NCBI GenBank assembly: GCA_003233055.1
Contig: QIKP01000054.1
Location: 1-64,000 of the forward strand
Source of the DNA: Planctomycetaceae bacterium
GTDB lineage: Bacteria; Planctomycetota; Planctomycetia; Pirellulales; Lacipirellulaceae
Direction of reading: 5' to 3'
DNA: 64,000 nucleotides
Below the pieces are notes generated by a model. That model saw only the letters and a program-made list of their open reading frames with translations. It searched no databases and was not told the DNA's origin. Numbering within the stretch: position 1 is the stretch's first letter; each line of letters begins with the position of its first letter. Shown one piece after another: positions 8,656 to 18,688 of the stretch. The translations under genes were made by a program, and so were the position numbers.

Positions 8656-9753
8656 TTAGGTTGTCGCTTTACTTGTTCCGAGGGAGCGCCCCTCCTCCAT
8701 CATTCGATCGCGGAGCAGCTTGAGGAGTGTGTAGAAAAAGGCGGCGACCATCGGCCCGACGAAAATCCCCCACAGTCCGATCAACTGGATCGCGCCGATG
8801 ACCGTGATGAATGCGACCAGTGGATTGAGTTTCACTTCGTTGCCAATGATGTAGGCACGGATCAAGTTGTCGGACGTCGAAACAACCGCCATGCTGTAGA
8901 GGAAGAGCAGCGTGGCCGCCGTGTAGTGCCCCTCGAACGCCAGCCAGGCGACCACCACCATCACTACCGCGCCTGCGCCAAAGAACGGAATAAACGCACA
9001 AATCATCGTGAGGGTCATCAAGAGAGGCAGGTTGGGAACTCCAACAAAGAAAAAACCGATGCCGGCAAGCAGCGCTTGCACCAGCGCCGCGACTACCGTG
9101 CCGGTCACGACGCCGCGACAAACTTTGCCGAATTGATCGACCAGGGCATCTTCTTCGGCATCGTCGAGCGGCGTGAGACTTTTTACTTCTTCGAGGATCC
9201 TCTCCCCGTCAACGAACAGATAATAAAGGGTGAGCGCCGTGACGACCATGCCGATCATCGCGCCGATGATGTTGCCCACGAGACCAAAGGTCTTTTGGTA
9301 GACCTGTTTCACGAACCCATCGGTCCCCTCGGCCACCAAGGTTTGCAGTCGCTTTTGCTGGGTCTCGGAGAGTTGTTCGTAGCGCTCGACCGCTTTGGTG
9401 ACCAGGGGCGATTCCTTGATTTGTTTCCATTCGTCCTCCAGTTCCGATGGCTCTCCTTTCACCAATTGAACGACCTCCGCACTCACGTCGACCATCTGGA
9501 TTCCGGCGAGAACCAGCGCCGCACCTAAGGGCAGCAGAAAAAGGAGCAGGATGCCGACGGTGGTGAGCATCGCGGCGGTTCGCTCGCGGCCCCCCATTTT
9601 TTTGCAGGCCCAGGTGAAAATCGGTCGAAAAAGGACCGCCAAGACGGTCGCGAAGAGCAGCGAAAACAAAAAGGGCTCAATGACACGATAAAACAAGAGG
9701 CCGATCAGGGTGACCGTTGCCAGAAGTGCGTAGAGAGAAAATCGTTTGGGCAT
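8656..9753 (-). CDS. AI-2E family (PerM/TqsA-type) membrane transporter
   Basis: A 365-residue polytopic membrane protein. It begins with closely spaced helices (LYALLATVTLIGLLFYRVIE, PFLFSLLFATVLAVLFRPIF), then a helix at about residue 65, a soluble segment (residues about 95-150), and a C-terminal half with GIGFFFVGVPNLPLLMTLTM, AFIPFFGAGAVVMVVVAWLA and the conserved end LIGLWGIFVGPMVAAFFYTL. This is the layout of the AI-2E exporter family, whose substrates are mostly unknown (some export autoinducer-2, others act in ion or solute export). The start could be a GTG at 9765; the ATG at 9753 begins MPKRFSLYALL. Confidence 0.85.
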   Translation of the reverse strand: MPKRFSLYALLATVTLIGLLFYRVIEPFLFSLLFATVLAVLFRPIFTWACKKMGGRERTAAMLTTVGILLLFLLPLGAALVLAGIQMVDVSAEVVQLVKGEPSELEDEWKQIKESPLVTKAVERYEQLSETQQKRLQTLVAEGTDGFVKQVYQKTFGLVGNIIGAMIGMVVTALTLYYLFVDGERILEEVKSLTPLDDAEEDALVDQFGKVCRGVVTGTVVAALVQALLAGIGFFFVGVPNLPLLMTLTMICAFIPFFGAGAVVMVVVAWLAFEGHYTAATLLFLYSMAVVSTSDNLIRAYIIGNEVKLNPLVAFITVIGAIQLIGLWGIFVGPMVAAFFYTLLKLLRDRMMEEGRSLGTSKATT

Positions 9754-9869
9754 GGGGAGGCTCACGGGGAGTAGTGAGGGGGGTGAGGGTTCAGGATAGC
9801 CCGTGACGGCCCGTCAAAAAAGTGCATCTTCGCTAGTGTTTTCTCGTGGAGCCCGTTACGCTGGAGCGG

Positions 9870-11720
<1,851 letters not shown>

Positions 11721-12046
11721 AGAACGCCCGGAACGGAACAGGGCATCTGGAAGACGGTGTAACATGGGCAGGCAACTCCGTGTCGCGGCCCCAGGAACCT
11801 TGCCTAGATTACCTCACCTTTCAGATGCCCTCTCAGAGGAAGAAGAGGGAAGCGAGGCCGGCCGCAATCCAGAGCCGGGGCTTTCTTGGACCCCCTCCTC
11901 CCCTCCTGCGAACGGGGTCCTTCCTACAGGGGCGGGGTTTTCTTGGTGGATGGGATCCAAGCCGATCACATTATTTCTCACCTCCCAATCTCCACCTTCT
12001 ATCCTAACTTCATTCTGTGAAACATCTTACGATTGATCGATCAGTA

Positions 12047-12074
12047 TTGACTTGATTCGCAGGACCGATATAAT
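12047..12074 (+). promoter_or_regulatory. Sigma-70-type promoter for the signalling cluster
   Basis: A -35 hexamer TTGACT (12047-12052) and a perfect -10 hexamer TATAAT (12069-12074) are separated by 16 bases. The local sequence is AT-richer than its surroundings. Transcription would start near 12081, leaving a leader of about 260 nucleotides before the response regulator ATG at 12341. Confidence 0.7.
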
Positions 12075-12139
12075 CGCCTCACAACCGGCAAGTCAGGCAA
12101 CTTTGGCAGCTATGGCGAAAAATGCTGTTTGCGAAAGAC

Positions 12140-12180
12140 CCGTAGAATTAGGTACTACAAGGCCTTTTTGTGTTCTACGG
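12140..12180 (+). promoter_or_regulatory. Stem-loop in the response-regulator leader
   Basis: CCGTAGAA (12140-12147) pairs perfectly with TTCTACGG (12173-12180) around a 25-base loop containing CAAGGCCTTTTTG. It sits within the long untranslated leader. It does not match a riboswitch class that I can recognise. Confidence 0.4.
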
Positions 12181-12340
12181 AAGGCGGGAGCTAAGGGGGG
12201 ATTTTTCTCCGGCACCCGTCCGATCGAAATTAAAGGAATCCGTGAACGAACGGAGACAGGGGCCGCAATGTTCCCGTAGGACGCGGCCCGACCGGAGCAA
12301 GTCGTTCCGCCCACATAACTAAGGAGAGGTGGTTGAACGT

Positions 12341-12922
12341 ATGAAGACCGTATTTACGACCGGCGAAGCCGCAAAAATATGTAAGGTTAGCCAGCAAACG
12401 ATCATTCGTTGCTTTGACTCCGGCCAGCTCAAGGGCTTTCGGGTTCCTGGCAGCAAATTCCGGCGAATCCCTCGCGAGCAGCTTTGTGCTTTCATGCGAG
12501 AAAATGGCATTCCAACCGATGCACTCGACAGTGGAAAGCGAAAGATTTTGGTCGTCGACGACGACCAAGACCTGGTCGACCTGCTCGTCGACCACTTCAA
12601 ACGCGATGCAAGGTTTGAAGTTCGTAGCGTCAACAACGGGTTTGGTGCCGGGATGTTGATCAAAGAGTTTGGCCCCGACGTCGTGATCCTGGATGTGATG
12701 CTCCCCGACATCAACGGCATGGAAGTCTGTCAATTGGTCCGAAGTGACAAAACGATGGACAACGTCCGAATCATTTGCATTTCAGGGATGGTCGAGGCGG
12801 AAAAAATCCAGCAGCTCCGCGATGCGGGTGCCAACGACTTCATGAAGAAGCCGTTTGATGTCGACATCCTCTCGCACCGCGTCTGCGAGTTGCTCGAGAT
12901 CGAGCCGGTGCCGACTCCGTAA
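12341..12922 (+). CDS. Response regulator with N-terminal MerR/excisionase-type HTH and C-terminal receiver domain
   Basis: A 193-residue protein with reversed layout for a response regulator: the DNA-binding part comes first. Residues 1-55 (FTTGEAAKICKVSQQTIIRC, GFRVPGSKFRRIPREQL) match the helix-turn-helix of excisionase/MerR-like HTH_17 domains. Residues about 67-190 are a CheY-like receiver with acidic pocket VVDDDQD, phospho-acceptor near D118 (VVILDVMLPDINGME) and NDFMKKPFD with the conserved Lys. It probably changes DNA binding when phosphorylated, with the adjacent kinase as likely partner. A strong Shine-Dalgarno (AAGGAGAGG, 12321-12329) precedes the ATG at 12341; the GTG at 12329 overlaps that site and is less likely. 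The BldC/MerR-like HTH assignment is inferred by eye. Confidence 0.85.
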   Translation: MKTVFTTGEAAKICKVSQQTIIRCFDSGQLKGFRVPGSKFRRIPREQLCAFMRENGIPTDALDSGKRKILVVDDDQDLVDLLVDHFKRDARFEVRSVNNGFGAGMLIKEFGPDVVILDVMLPDINGMEVCQLVRSDKTMDNVRIICISGMVEAEKIQQLRDAGANDFMKKPFDVDILSHRVCELLEIEPVPTP

Positions 12923-13005
12923 GATCGCTTGTTCCCGTTAGCCCGACCGCCACGCAGGCCGCGTGACGGTCGGGCTGGTGGTCCTCTCGTGTGGGGTCTC
13001 CTCCG

Positions 13006-14286
13006 ATGCTGTGGTTGCCCTTTCCTGCAGAGACTAGTCGCTCCACGCCCATTGCGGTTGCCGACCGGTCGGCTAGGGCGATGGAATGCGTCCTTCTGGA
13101 AGAGGACCCGACACGACGGACAGACAGGATTGCCGAAGCGATGCTCGCCGACGCGTGGTTCTGCCGGTGGGTCGCGTCCGACGCACACGAAGTCGGTTGG
13201 ACCGTTCATGGCCTGGCCCAAGGGTTTGCTTCGCACCGGGTCGCATCCCTAACCAACCACCTCGGTGGGGACCGTTGCTGGCAGCGGCCCGCCGAGGACG
13301 AGGCGAAGAATCTGGCTTGCGCCGCAGTGGCGACGTGCAGAGCGGCTCGGGAGGCGGCCGAATTAGCGGGAGAAGGAGGGGACCTCACCACGTCGTCCGC
13401 CTACCTTTCGACGATGCTCCAAATCGGAGACGGCTCCACGGAAACGGTGGAGGTCGACGGCGAATCGCTCTCCCTCTACCTCGCGATCCACGACGGAATC
13501 GAGTGGCGGCTCTCTCGGCTCGTCCGGCAGGCAGCAAGACTGACCGAGCTGGAGGCTAACTTTGCGTCGGTCGTGCAACGCGAAAAGCTCGACGCGATGA
13601 AGGAACTTGCCTACGGTGCAAGCCACGAGGTGAATAATCCACTGGCTAATATCTCGGGGCGTGCCCAGGCGATGTTGCGAGAAGAGACGGAGCCTCGCCG
13701 GCGGCGGCTGCTTTCGGCGATCGACGCCCAAGCAATGCGTGCCCACGAGATGATCTCCGACCTGATGCTCTTCGCTCGTCCGCCCGCCCTGGAAAAAACG
13801 CCGACCGATCTTGGGAAGGTCGTTCTGCAAGTCCTCAAGGAACTAGCGGACGACGCGGCCACGCGACAGATTGCCGTCGACTTCCAGCTACCGACAACGG
13901 CCCTCGTCGCGCAAGTCGACTCCACGCAAATGGCGATTGCCGTCCATGCTCTTGTTCGAAACGCGATCGAAGCGATCGGTAACGACGGACGTATTGTCGT
14001 CGCGATTCAATCGGTCGCAGAAGGGACCGGTCAGCCATCCCTCCAAATCACCATCAAGGACACAGGGCCTGGGATTACGGACGAAGTGCGCCGGCACCTG
14101 TTCGACCCGTTCTACAGCGGTCGCGAAGCGGGGCGAGGGCTAGGGTTTGGGTTGTCGAAGTGCTGGCGAATTGTTACCGATCATCAAGGGACCGTCGATA
14201 TCAAGAGTTCGGAGCCGTCGGGCGCGGTCGTGGTCATTCGTATTCCGGCCGGCGAACACGCTCGGCCTACCAACCAGGAGGCGTAG
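13006..14286 (+). CDS. Soluble sensor histidine kinase
   Basis: A 426-residue kinase lacking membrane helices. The C-terminal half is a complete HisKA-HATPase core: phospho-acceptor near residue 207 in GASHEVNNPLANISGRAQAM, N-box HALVRNAIEAIG, G1 IKDTGPGI, F-box LFDPFYSGREAG and G2 GRGLGFGLSKCW. The N-terminal about 180 residues (MECVLLEEDPTRRTDRIAEA and HEVGWTVHGLAQGF) are unfamiliar; the pattern of a hydrophobic output-type helical bundle is faintly reminiscent of HDOD domains, but this is weak. It lies downstream of the HTH-receiver gene and likely phosphorylates it. A GTG at 12991 is an alternative start. The stop is followed one base later by a GTG opening the next gene, suggesting translational coupling. 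Confidence 0.85.
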   Translation: MLWLPFPAETSRSTPIAVADRSARAMECVLLEEDPTRRTDRIAEAMLADAWFCRWVASDAHEVGWTVHGLAQGFASHRVASLTNHLGGDRCWQRPAEDEAKNLACAAVATCRAAREAAELAGEGGDLTTSSAYLSTMLQIGDGSTETVEVDGESLSLYLAIHDGIEWRLSRLVRQAARLTELEANFASVVQREKLDAMKELAYGASHEVNNPLANISGRAQAMLREETEPRRRRLLSAIDAQAMRAHEMISDLMLFARPPALEKTPTDLGKVVLQVLKELADDAATRQIAVDFQLPTTALVAQVDSTQMAIAVHALVRNAIEAIGNDGRIVVAIQSVAEGTGQPSLQITIKDTGPGITDEVRRHLFDPFYSGREAGRGLGFGLSKCWRIVTDHQGTVDIKSSEPSGAVVVIRIPAGEHARPTNQEA

Positions 14287-14287
14287 T

Positions 14288-15124
14288 GTGCGGTGGTTGT
14301 GGCAATACGGCTTGCGGATCGCCAGCTCCCGATTGTGGAAACAGGCTACCGAATCGGCCGCCCGTAGAACGAACGACTCGGGGGACGACTCCAGAAGTAT
14401 CGAAGGCTCCTCTTGCACGATGGCGGTCGTTGTTTCGTCGCCACGTCTCTTCGATGCCGTGGCCGACGCGCTCGCCCAGCGGCGTCGGACCGACGGCCAC
14501 CAGTTCGTGCTCTGCTCCGGTCGAATTGCCGGTACGCCGGTGGTGGTCGCCCGACCGACCCAAGAGAGACTCGACCCGACCGATCTACTCAAGGCGATCC
14601 TCGAGGGACACCATCCGACCTTCCTTCTTTCTGCCGCCGAGGGAGAAAGCCTCGCCACGAGGATCCTGCCTGGCGACATCGTCATCGCCAACCGAGTGGT
14701 CCATTCCGCAGGAGAGTCGCTCTTACTCGAAGCCAATGATCCAGGTCTCTCGGGAATTCGCGTTGGCGGAATTTCCGCGAAGACGATGGGCGAGAAAAAG
14801 ACTCGGGTTGCAGAGGACAACGTGTCGCTTGCAAGCGACGACTGGAGCTGGCAAGTCGCTGTCGCCGCGAAAGAAGTCTCCCTACCCCTCGTGGCAGCCT
14901 GCTTGGTGCTGGAGCCAACCCTTGCGGAGCGCTCCCCGGAAGTCGACACCATGAGACAACAAACTTCGCTTGTCGGCCGAGCAGGCGTGCTGGCGGGCAT
15001 GGCGTGGAAGAAAAGAAGCGGCTTTCGTAAACTGTGGAATAGCCAGGAAGCTCGCTGGCAGGCGACCGGCCGACTGGTGGAGCTCGTAAAACACCTCGCC
15101 ATCGCGGCATCGGAGCGAGAATAG
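14288..15124 (+). CDS. Nucleoside phosphorylase/nucleosidase-like protein
   Basis: A 278-residue protein whose middle resembles the MTA/SAH nucleosidase (PNP_UDP_1) fold in order: a first strand and helix (MAVVVSSPRLFDAVADAL), a GRIAGTPVVVARP strand pair, and PTFLLSAAEGESLATRILPG followed by DIVIANRVV, which parallels the family's substrate-loop and GD(I/V)V segment. The usual glycine-rich GxGxxNA and the SAG motif are degenerate, so catalysis is uncertain. The C-terminus contains AGVLAGMAWKKRSGFRKLWN, amphipathic and basic. It probably starts at the GTG at 14288, one base after the kinase stop, so it belongs to the signalling operon and could sense or process a nucleotide-derived ligand (inference). 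Confidence 0.5.
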   Translation: MRWLWQYGLRIASSRLWKQATESAARRTNDSGDDSRSIEGSSCTMAVVVSSPRLFDAVADALAQRRRTDGHQFVLCSGRIAGTPVVVARPTQERLDPTDLLKAILEGHHPTFLLSAAEGESLATRILPGDIVIANRVVHSAGESLLLEANDPGLSGIRVGGISAKTMGEKKTRVAEDNVSLASDDWSWQVAVAAKEVSLPLVAACLVLEPTLAERSPEVDTMRQQTSLVGRAGVLAGMAWKKRSGFRKLWNSQEARWQATGRLVELVKHLAIAASERE

Positions 15125-15178
15125 AGTAGGAGGGGCAGCGCGTGCTCGGCCTCGCATTCACGGGAAGAGAAAAACTCG

Positions 15179-16018
15179 ATGAGCAAAGTAGGCAATGCGG
15201 TTCGGTACTTCAATAGGACGGTACGCACGTTCTTGATGGCGGCCATCGTCGGCGGTTTGGGATTCGCTGGCTACCAAGGGTACGTCGCGTACAACGGACC
15301 AAAGCGAGAGCTCGCCAGCAAAGAGCGAGAGCTGCAGTCGGCCATTAAAAACTATCGACAATCGCAAAAGCTCGTTGCGGAGCAGGACGCGGACCTCCAA
15401 GCACTCCATGGGCAACTGGCGGCCCGTGACGTGAGAATTGATGACCTGGAGGAACAGCTCGACCGGATCGAAACGGCCGCCCGGTTAATGAAACTGCGGC
15501 GCAGGATCGCAAGGCTAGAGGTACTCGAGCAACCAACATCGGACGAGGGGCAGAAGCTCTCAAAAATTCGTTTCTATGAAGTCGGCGACCAGGGCCAGTC
15601 GCTCAGCGAACCGGCGGAGTTTACCATCCTGGGTGATCGGGTCTATATCGAGTACTTAGTCGTCAAGTTCGACGACCGATACATCGAGCAAGCCGACCTC
15701 GAACGAGGGACCGCGATCTGCCTGTTCGAGCGAATCTTTGGAGAAAACCAAGAACCGGGGCAAGGGTTTGTCGTCGACAAGGTTGGCTCGCGACCAGTCG
15801 CCTATGAACGAGGATCCGCAATGAGTGAGTTTGAGAAGGGCATCTGGGAAGACTTCTGGACAATCGCCAACGACCGCGAAAAAGCAAGCGAGCTAGGCAT
15901 CCGATCGAGCCATGCTCAAGCGCCGTCGATTCGCGTGAAAGCAGGCAACACGTACGAACTCGACCTCCGATCGACCGGCGAGTTTAGCCTGCAATTGATA
16001 GAAGACGAGAACGAATAA
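15179..16018 (+). CDS. Membrane-anchored coiled-coil protein of unknown function
   Basis: A 279-residue protein. Residues about 18-36 are one membrane helix (FLMAAIVGGLGFAGYQGYVA). Residues about 40-120 are a strongly charged coiled coil (KRELASKERELQSAIKNYRQ, VRIDDLEEQLDRIETAARLM). Residues about 125-279 are a globular beta-rich domain with no family I recognise (FTILGDRVYIEYLVVKFDDR, IRVKAGNTYELDLRSTGEFS). The C-terminal part would be periplasmic if the helix is a signal anchor. A GGGAAGAG segment ends about ten bases before the ATG. It follows the nucleosidase-like gene by 54 bases and may share its operon, which would make it an envelope component of the signalling group. Similar proteins appear to be lineage-specific. 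Confidence 0.65.
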   Translation: MSKVGNAVRYFNRTVRTFLMAAIVGGLGFAGYQGYVAYNGPKRELASKERELQSAIKNYRQSQKLVAEQDADLQALHGQLAARDVRIDDLEEQLDRIETAARLMKLRRRIARLEVLEQPTSDEGQKLSKIRFYEVGDQGQSLSEPAEFTILGDRVYIEYLVVKFDDRYIEQADLERGTAICLFERIFGENQEPGQGFVVDKVGSRPVAYERGSAMSEFEKGIWEDFWTIANDREKASELGIRSSHAQAPSIRVKAGNTYELDLRSTGEFSLQLIEDENE

Positions 16019-16021
16019 TGC

Positions 16022-16332
16022 TAACCGTTCACGGCCAGAAAAAAGGGAACCACGAATCGAACGAATCCGACGAATAACGGCAGAGGCAGCTTGGTCGGGG
16101 CAACGGGCCCCGTAGCGGTTAAGAAAAGACGAGGAAGATTGGCCACAGATAAGCACCGATGAACGCGGATGCTTGGTTGGAGAAATGAAGCAGAAACTCC
16201 GGTTGCCCTCTTCGCCACAAGATAAAACGAGCCGTCTTCTATCTCCACAAGACATCTGCGTCTATCTGCGTCTATCTGCGGCAATTCGTCTGATTCGTGG
16301 TTCCTTCTTGCCTTGGCTTTTGTGAACAGTTA
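16022..16332. repeat. CGTTCAC/GTGAACG palindromic element, long copy
   Basis: Outer arms TAACCGTTCAC (16022-16032) and GTGAACAGTTA (16322-16332) enclose ACCACGAATCGAACGAATCC and, near the far end, TTCGTCTGATTCGTGGTTCC in inverted orientation. Inside are CACAGATAAGCACCGATGAACGCGG and tandem TCTGCGTCTATC words. Shorter or longer copies lie at about 7984-8221, 8569-8658, 26571-26756 and 44388-44706. Confidence 0.75.
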
Positions 16333-16578
16333 CGTAGTTTGCCAACCACTCCTTTGCGCCTTTGCGTTAGACAATTCCTGGCTCCGAACGTTGAAAAAAA
16401 AGCCTCACGCCAAGGCGTTAAAGAACGGTTGGGAAGTCTTCTCCCTCCTCCCAAACGCTGACGACATTGTGCCTTCTCGAAAACCAGACGCCGGCAGCGT
16501 CGGATGAAAAAGCGTCGGGCTGGAAGCCCAACCTACAGGCCCTGAACGGTTACGAATAATGCCGGGATGCCGACGTCT
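16333..16578. repeat. Repeat-rich gap before cheR
   Basis: No gene is supported. The gap holds a CTTTGCGCCTTTGCGTTAG-type segment near 16351, a CCTCACGCCAAGGCG segment near 16402 (both with relatives at 44495-44580), and a copy of the TGGAAGCCCAACCTACAGG element at about 16506-16553 that also occurs at 299-341. Confidence 0.55.
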
Positions 16579-17436
16579 CTAGCTCAATCGAGCTAGCTCG
16601 ATGTTCGGCGAGTTGGGCTGGTAGCAGGTCGCCCGGCAGTGTTGCTGGGGCTGCCAATTCGGGCCGAGTTCGGCTAGCAGCTCAGCAGCCCCCGTGAAGA
16701 TCCACCCGCTCGGACTCAGCACTCCCGCTAAGTCGTGAAAGAGCTTGTTCCGAACGTCCTTCGTGAAGTAGATCGCCACGTTTCGGCAGAAGATGATGTC
16801 GAATGGCCCAAGCGTCTGGAACGGCTGAAGCAGGTTGCGTGTCTCGAATCGGCAAATCGAGCGAATCGTATCGCAAACTTCCCACTCATCGCCCCGCTGG
16901 TTGAAAAAACCACTTAGGTGGACATGCTCCAGGCCCCGGCTCACTTCCAGCTCGCTATAGCGCCCCACCTTCGCCTTGGCGACCGCCGAGGCACAAATAT
17001 CGGTACCGAGAATTTCAATATCCCATTCATCCAGGTCGAGTAGCAGGTCAGCAAGGGTCATCGCGATGCTGTAGACCTCCTGCCCGGTGCTGCAAGCGGC
17101 CGACCAGATACGAAGACGCTTCGGGAACGTCGATCCAATGTTCGAGTCGATGATTTCCGGAATCGCCTTGTTCTTGATCGCCTCAAAAGGGGAGCTATCG
17201 CGAAACCAGAGTGTTTCGTTGGTCGTAATGGCATCAATCACGTCGCGTACCAATTCTTTGCCACTCCCGAGGCGAGCCTTTCGCGTCAAGGCAAGGTAGT
17301 CGTCGCAGCCATGCTTCATCACGAGGTCCCCCAGCCGGCCTTCGATCAAATACGACTTACTCCGGTCGAGGTAGATGCCACAAAGGTCGTCCACTAAGTC
17401 GATGACCGCATCGATTTCTTCTTCGGTGATACTCAT
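16579..17436 (-). CDS. cheR: Chemotaxis protein methyltransferase CheR
   Basis: A 285-residue enzyme that transfers methyl groups from S-adenosylmethionine to glutamates of chemoreceptors. It has an N-terminal helical domain (residues 1-80), then TTNETLWFRDSSPFEAIKN, the SAM loop LRIWSAACSTGQEVYSIAMT, an acidic strand end in IEILGTDICASAV, and the conserved FDIIFCRNVAIYF. It is the last gene of the che operon, its ATG overlapping the cheB stop by four bases. No C-terminal NWETF-binding TPR tail is present, in keeping with a receptor that lacks that pentapeptide. Confidence 0.95.
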   Translation of the reverse strand: MSITEEEIDAVIDLVDDLCGIYLDRSKSYLIEGRLGDLVMKHGCDDYLALTRKARLGSGKELVRDVIDAITTNETLWFRDSSPFEAIKNKAIPEIIDSNIGSTFPKRLRIWSAACSTGQEVYSIAMTLADLLLDLDEWDIEILGTDICASAVAKAKVGRYSELEVSRGLEHVHLSGFFNQRGDEWEVCDTIRSICRFETRNLLQPFQTLGPFDIIFCRNVAIYFTKDVRNKLFHDLAGVLSPSGWIFTGAAELLAELGPNWQPQQHCRATCYQPNSPNIELARLS

Positions 17437-18521
17437 AGGAGGGCCCCTTCTGCTGCTTGGTTAGTGATTCGTTGGGCGAGCGCATCGAGTGGTGCAACCA
17501 AATCCACCAACCCCGCATCGGCAACGCTTTTCGGCATTCCGTAGACAACGCAACTCGCTTCGTCCTGGGCATAGATGGTAGCCCCTTTCTCTTTGAGCAG
17601 CCGGCAACCCTTGGTGCCATCGTCCCCCATGCCGGTGAGGATGACTCCCAACGCGGCGCTTCCGTAGCTCTCGGCAATCGAGCGAAACAAGAAGTTAACC
17701 GACGGTCTGCAATGATCCTCTGGAGGGTCGTCACTTATTTTCACGATGCCAGCGGTACCGATCCTGACAACTCGCATCTGTTTTCCGCCTGGCGCGATGT
17801 AAACATTCCCCGGCATCAGGCGCTGTCCCTCTTTGGCTTCCTGCACCGCGAGCGAGCAACGCGTGTCGAGGTCTTTTGCAAGACTCGCGGTAAAAAGCGC
17901 CGGCATATGCTGGACCAACACGATCGGGCAAAGTAAATCGCCTGGGAGTTCGGGGAGCATTCGCGAGAGCGCCTGCGGGCCACCCGTCGAGATGCCGATG
18001 GCAATGATTTCAGGGGGCGTTTTTTCCTTCGTGGTTTCTACGCCGACGTAAGCTGCCACACTAGGCGATTGGGAGGATGGGGTAACGCATCGATCGAGTC
18101 GCACCTGAGTCCAGCATGCTTTGAGCTTGGGTGCAAGATCTCGACTCAGCTGGGCGATGCTTTCCTCCAGCGATTGGGTCGTCGGCTTCAAGATAAAGTC
18201 GAAGGCACCCAACCGAAGCGCGGTCGTCGTCGCCTTAGCGCCCCGTGCGGTGAGCGCACTAACCATAATCGACGTGATCGATATCTTGCGATCCGCAAGC
18301 TCCTGCAACACTCCAATCCCATCGAGTTCCGGCATCTCCAGGTCAAGAGTCATGACATCCGGTTGGAGCGATTCGATTTTTTCCAGCGCGTCCCGGCCGT
18401 TGCGGGCAACGCCAACGACGTCAACGCCGGGAAGATCGAGGATGACGTCGCGCACCACTTTTCGGTAGAGCGAGGAATCGTCGACCACCAACACTCGCAG
18501 ATTATCCGACGGAGAGGGCAT
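17433..18521 (-). CDS. cheB: Chemotaxis response regulator methylesterase CheB
   Basis: A 362-residue enzyme. The receiver domain (residues 1-125) has acidic residues in LVVDDSSLYR, the phospho-acceptor near D60 (VMTLDLEMPELDG) and the Lys in FDFILKPT. After a linker, the methylesterase domain has the catalytic Ser in IAIGISTGGPQALSRML, His in VLVQHMPALFTASLAKDL and Asp in ILTGMGDDGTKG. It removes methyl groups from, and deamidates, receptors once phosphorylated by CheA, so with CheR it provides adaptation. It overlaps cheR by four bases and lies 167 bases downstream of the MCP gene. Confidence 0.96.
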   Translation of the reverse strand: MPSPSDNLRVLVVDDSSLYRKVVRDVILDLPGVDVVGVARNGRDALEKIESLQPDVMTLDLEMPELDGIGVLQELADRKISITSIMVSALTARGAKATTTALRLGAFDFILKPTTQSLEESIAQLSRDLAPKLKACWTQVRLDRCVTPSSQSPSVAAYVGVETTKEKTPPEIIAIGISTGGPQALSRMLPELPGDLLCPIVLVQHMPALFTASLAKDLDTRCSLAVQEAKEGQRLMPGNVYIAPGGKQMRVVRIGTAGIVKISDDPPEDHCRPSVNFLFRSIAESYGSAALGVILTGMGDDGTKGCRLLKEKGATIYAQDEASCVVYGMPKSVADAGLVDLVAPLDALAQRITNQAAEGALL

Positions 18522-18688
18522 GATAAAGAGAACTTTCGAGGCAGATCAAGAGGTGAGTAAGTTGCCGCTAGGAACGTCGCCGCTAGGAATACTATCGAGG
18601 AGGCTCCCCGACAAGGTCTTTTTAAACAAGCGTGGATGCGCCCGTAGCGAACGCATCCACGCCAAAATTCACTTCGTCAGCCGTTGTC

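Larger units (their letters stand above)
11721..12340 (+). other. 620-base intergenic region with promoter and leader
   Basis: No protein gene is supported between mnmG and the response regulator. The first half (11721-12040) shows no recognisable feature beyond GC-rich sequence and repeated CTTCCTACAGGGG- and TTTCTTGG-like words. The second half contains a promoter (12047-12074) and a leader of about 260 nucleotides, described separately. Confidence 0.5.

Noticed and set aside
12121-12240. Riboswitch (for example cyclic di-GMP type) in the leader
   Set aside because: Stem and loop do not match a class I can recall; only a simple hairpin is seen.
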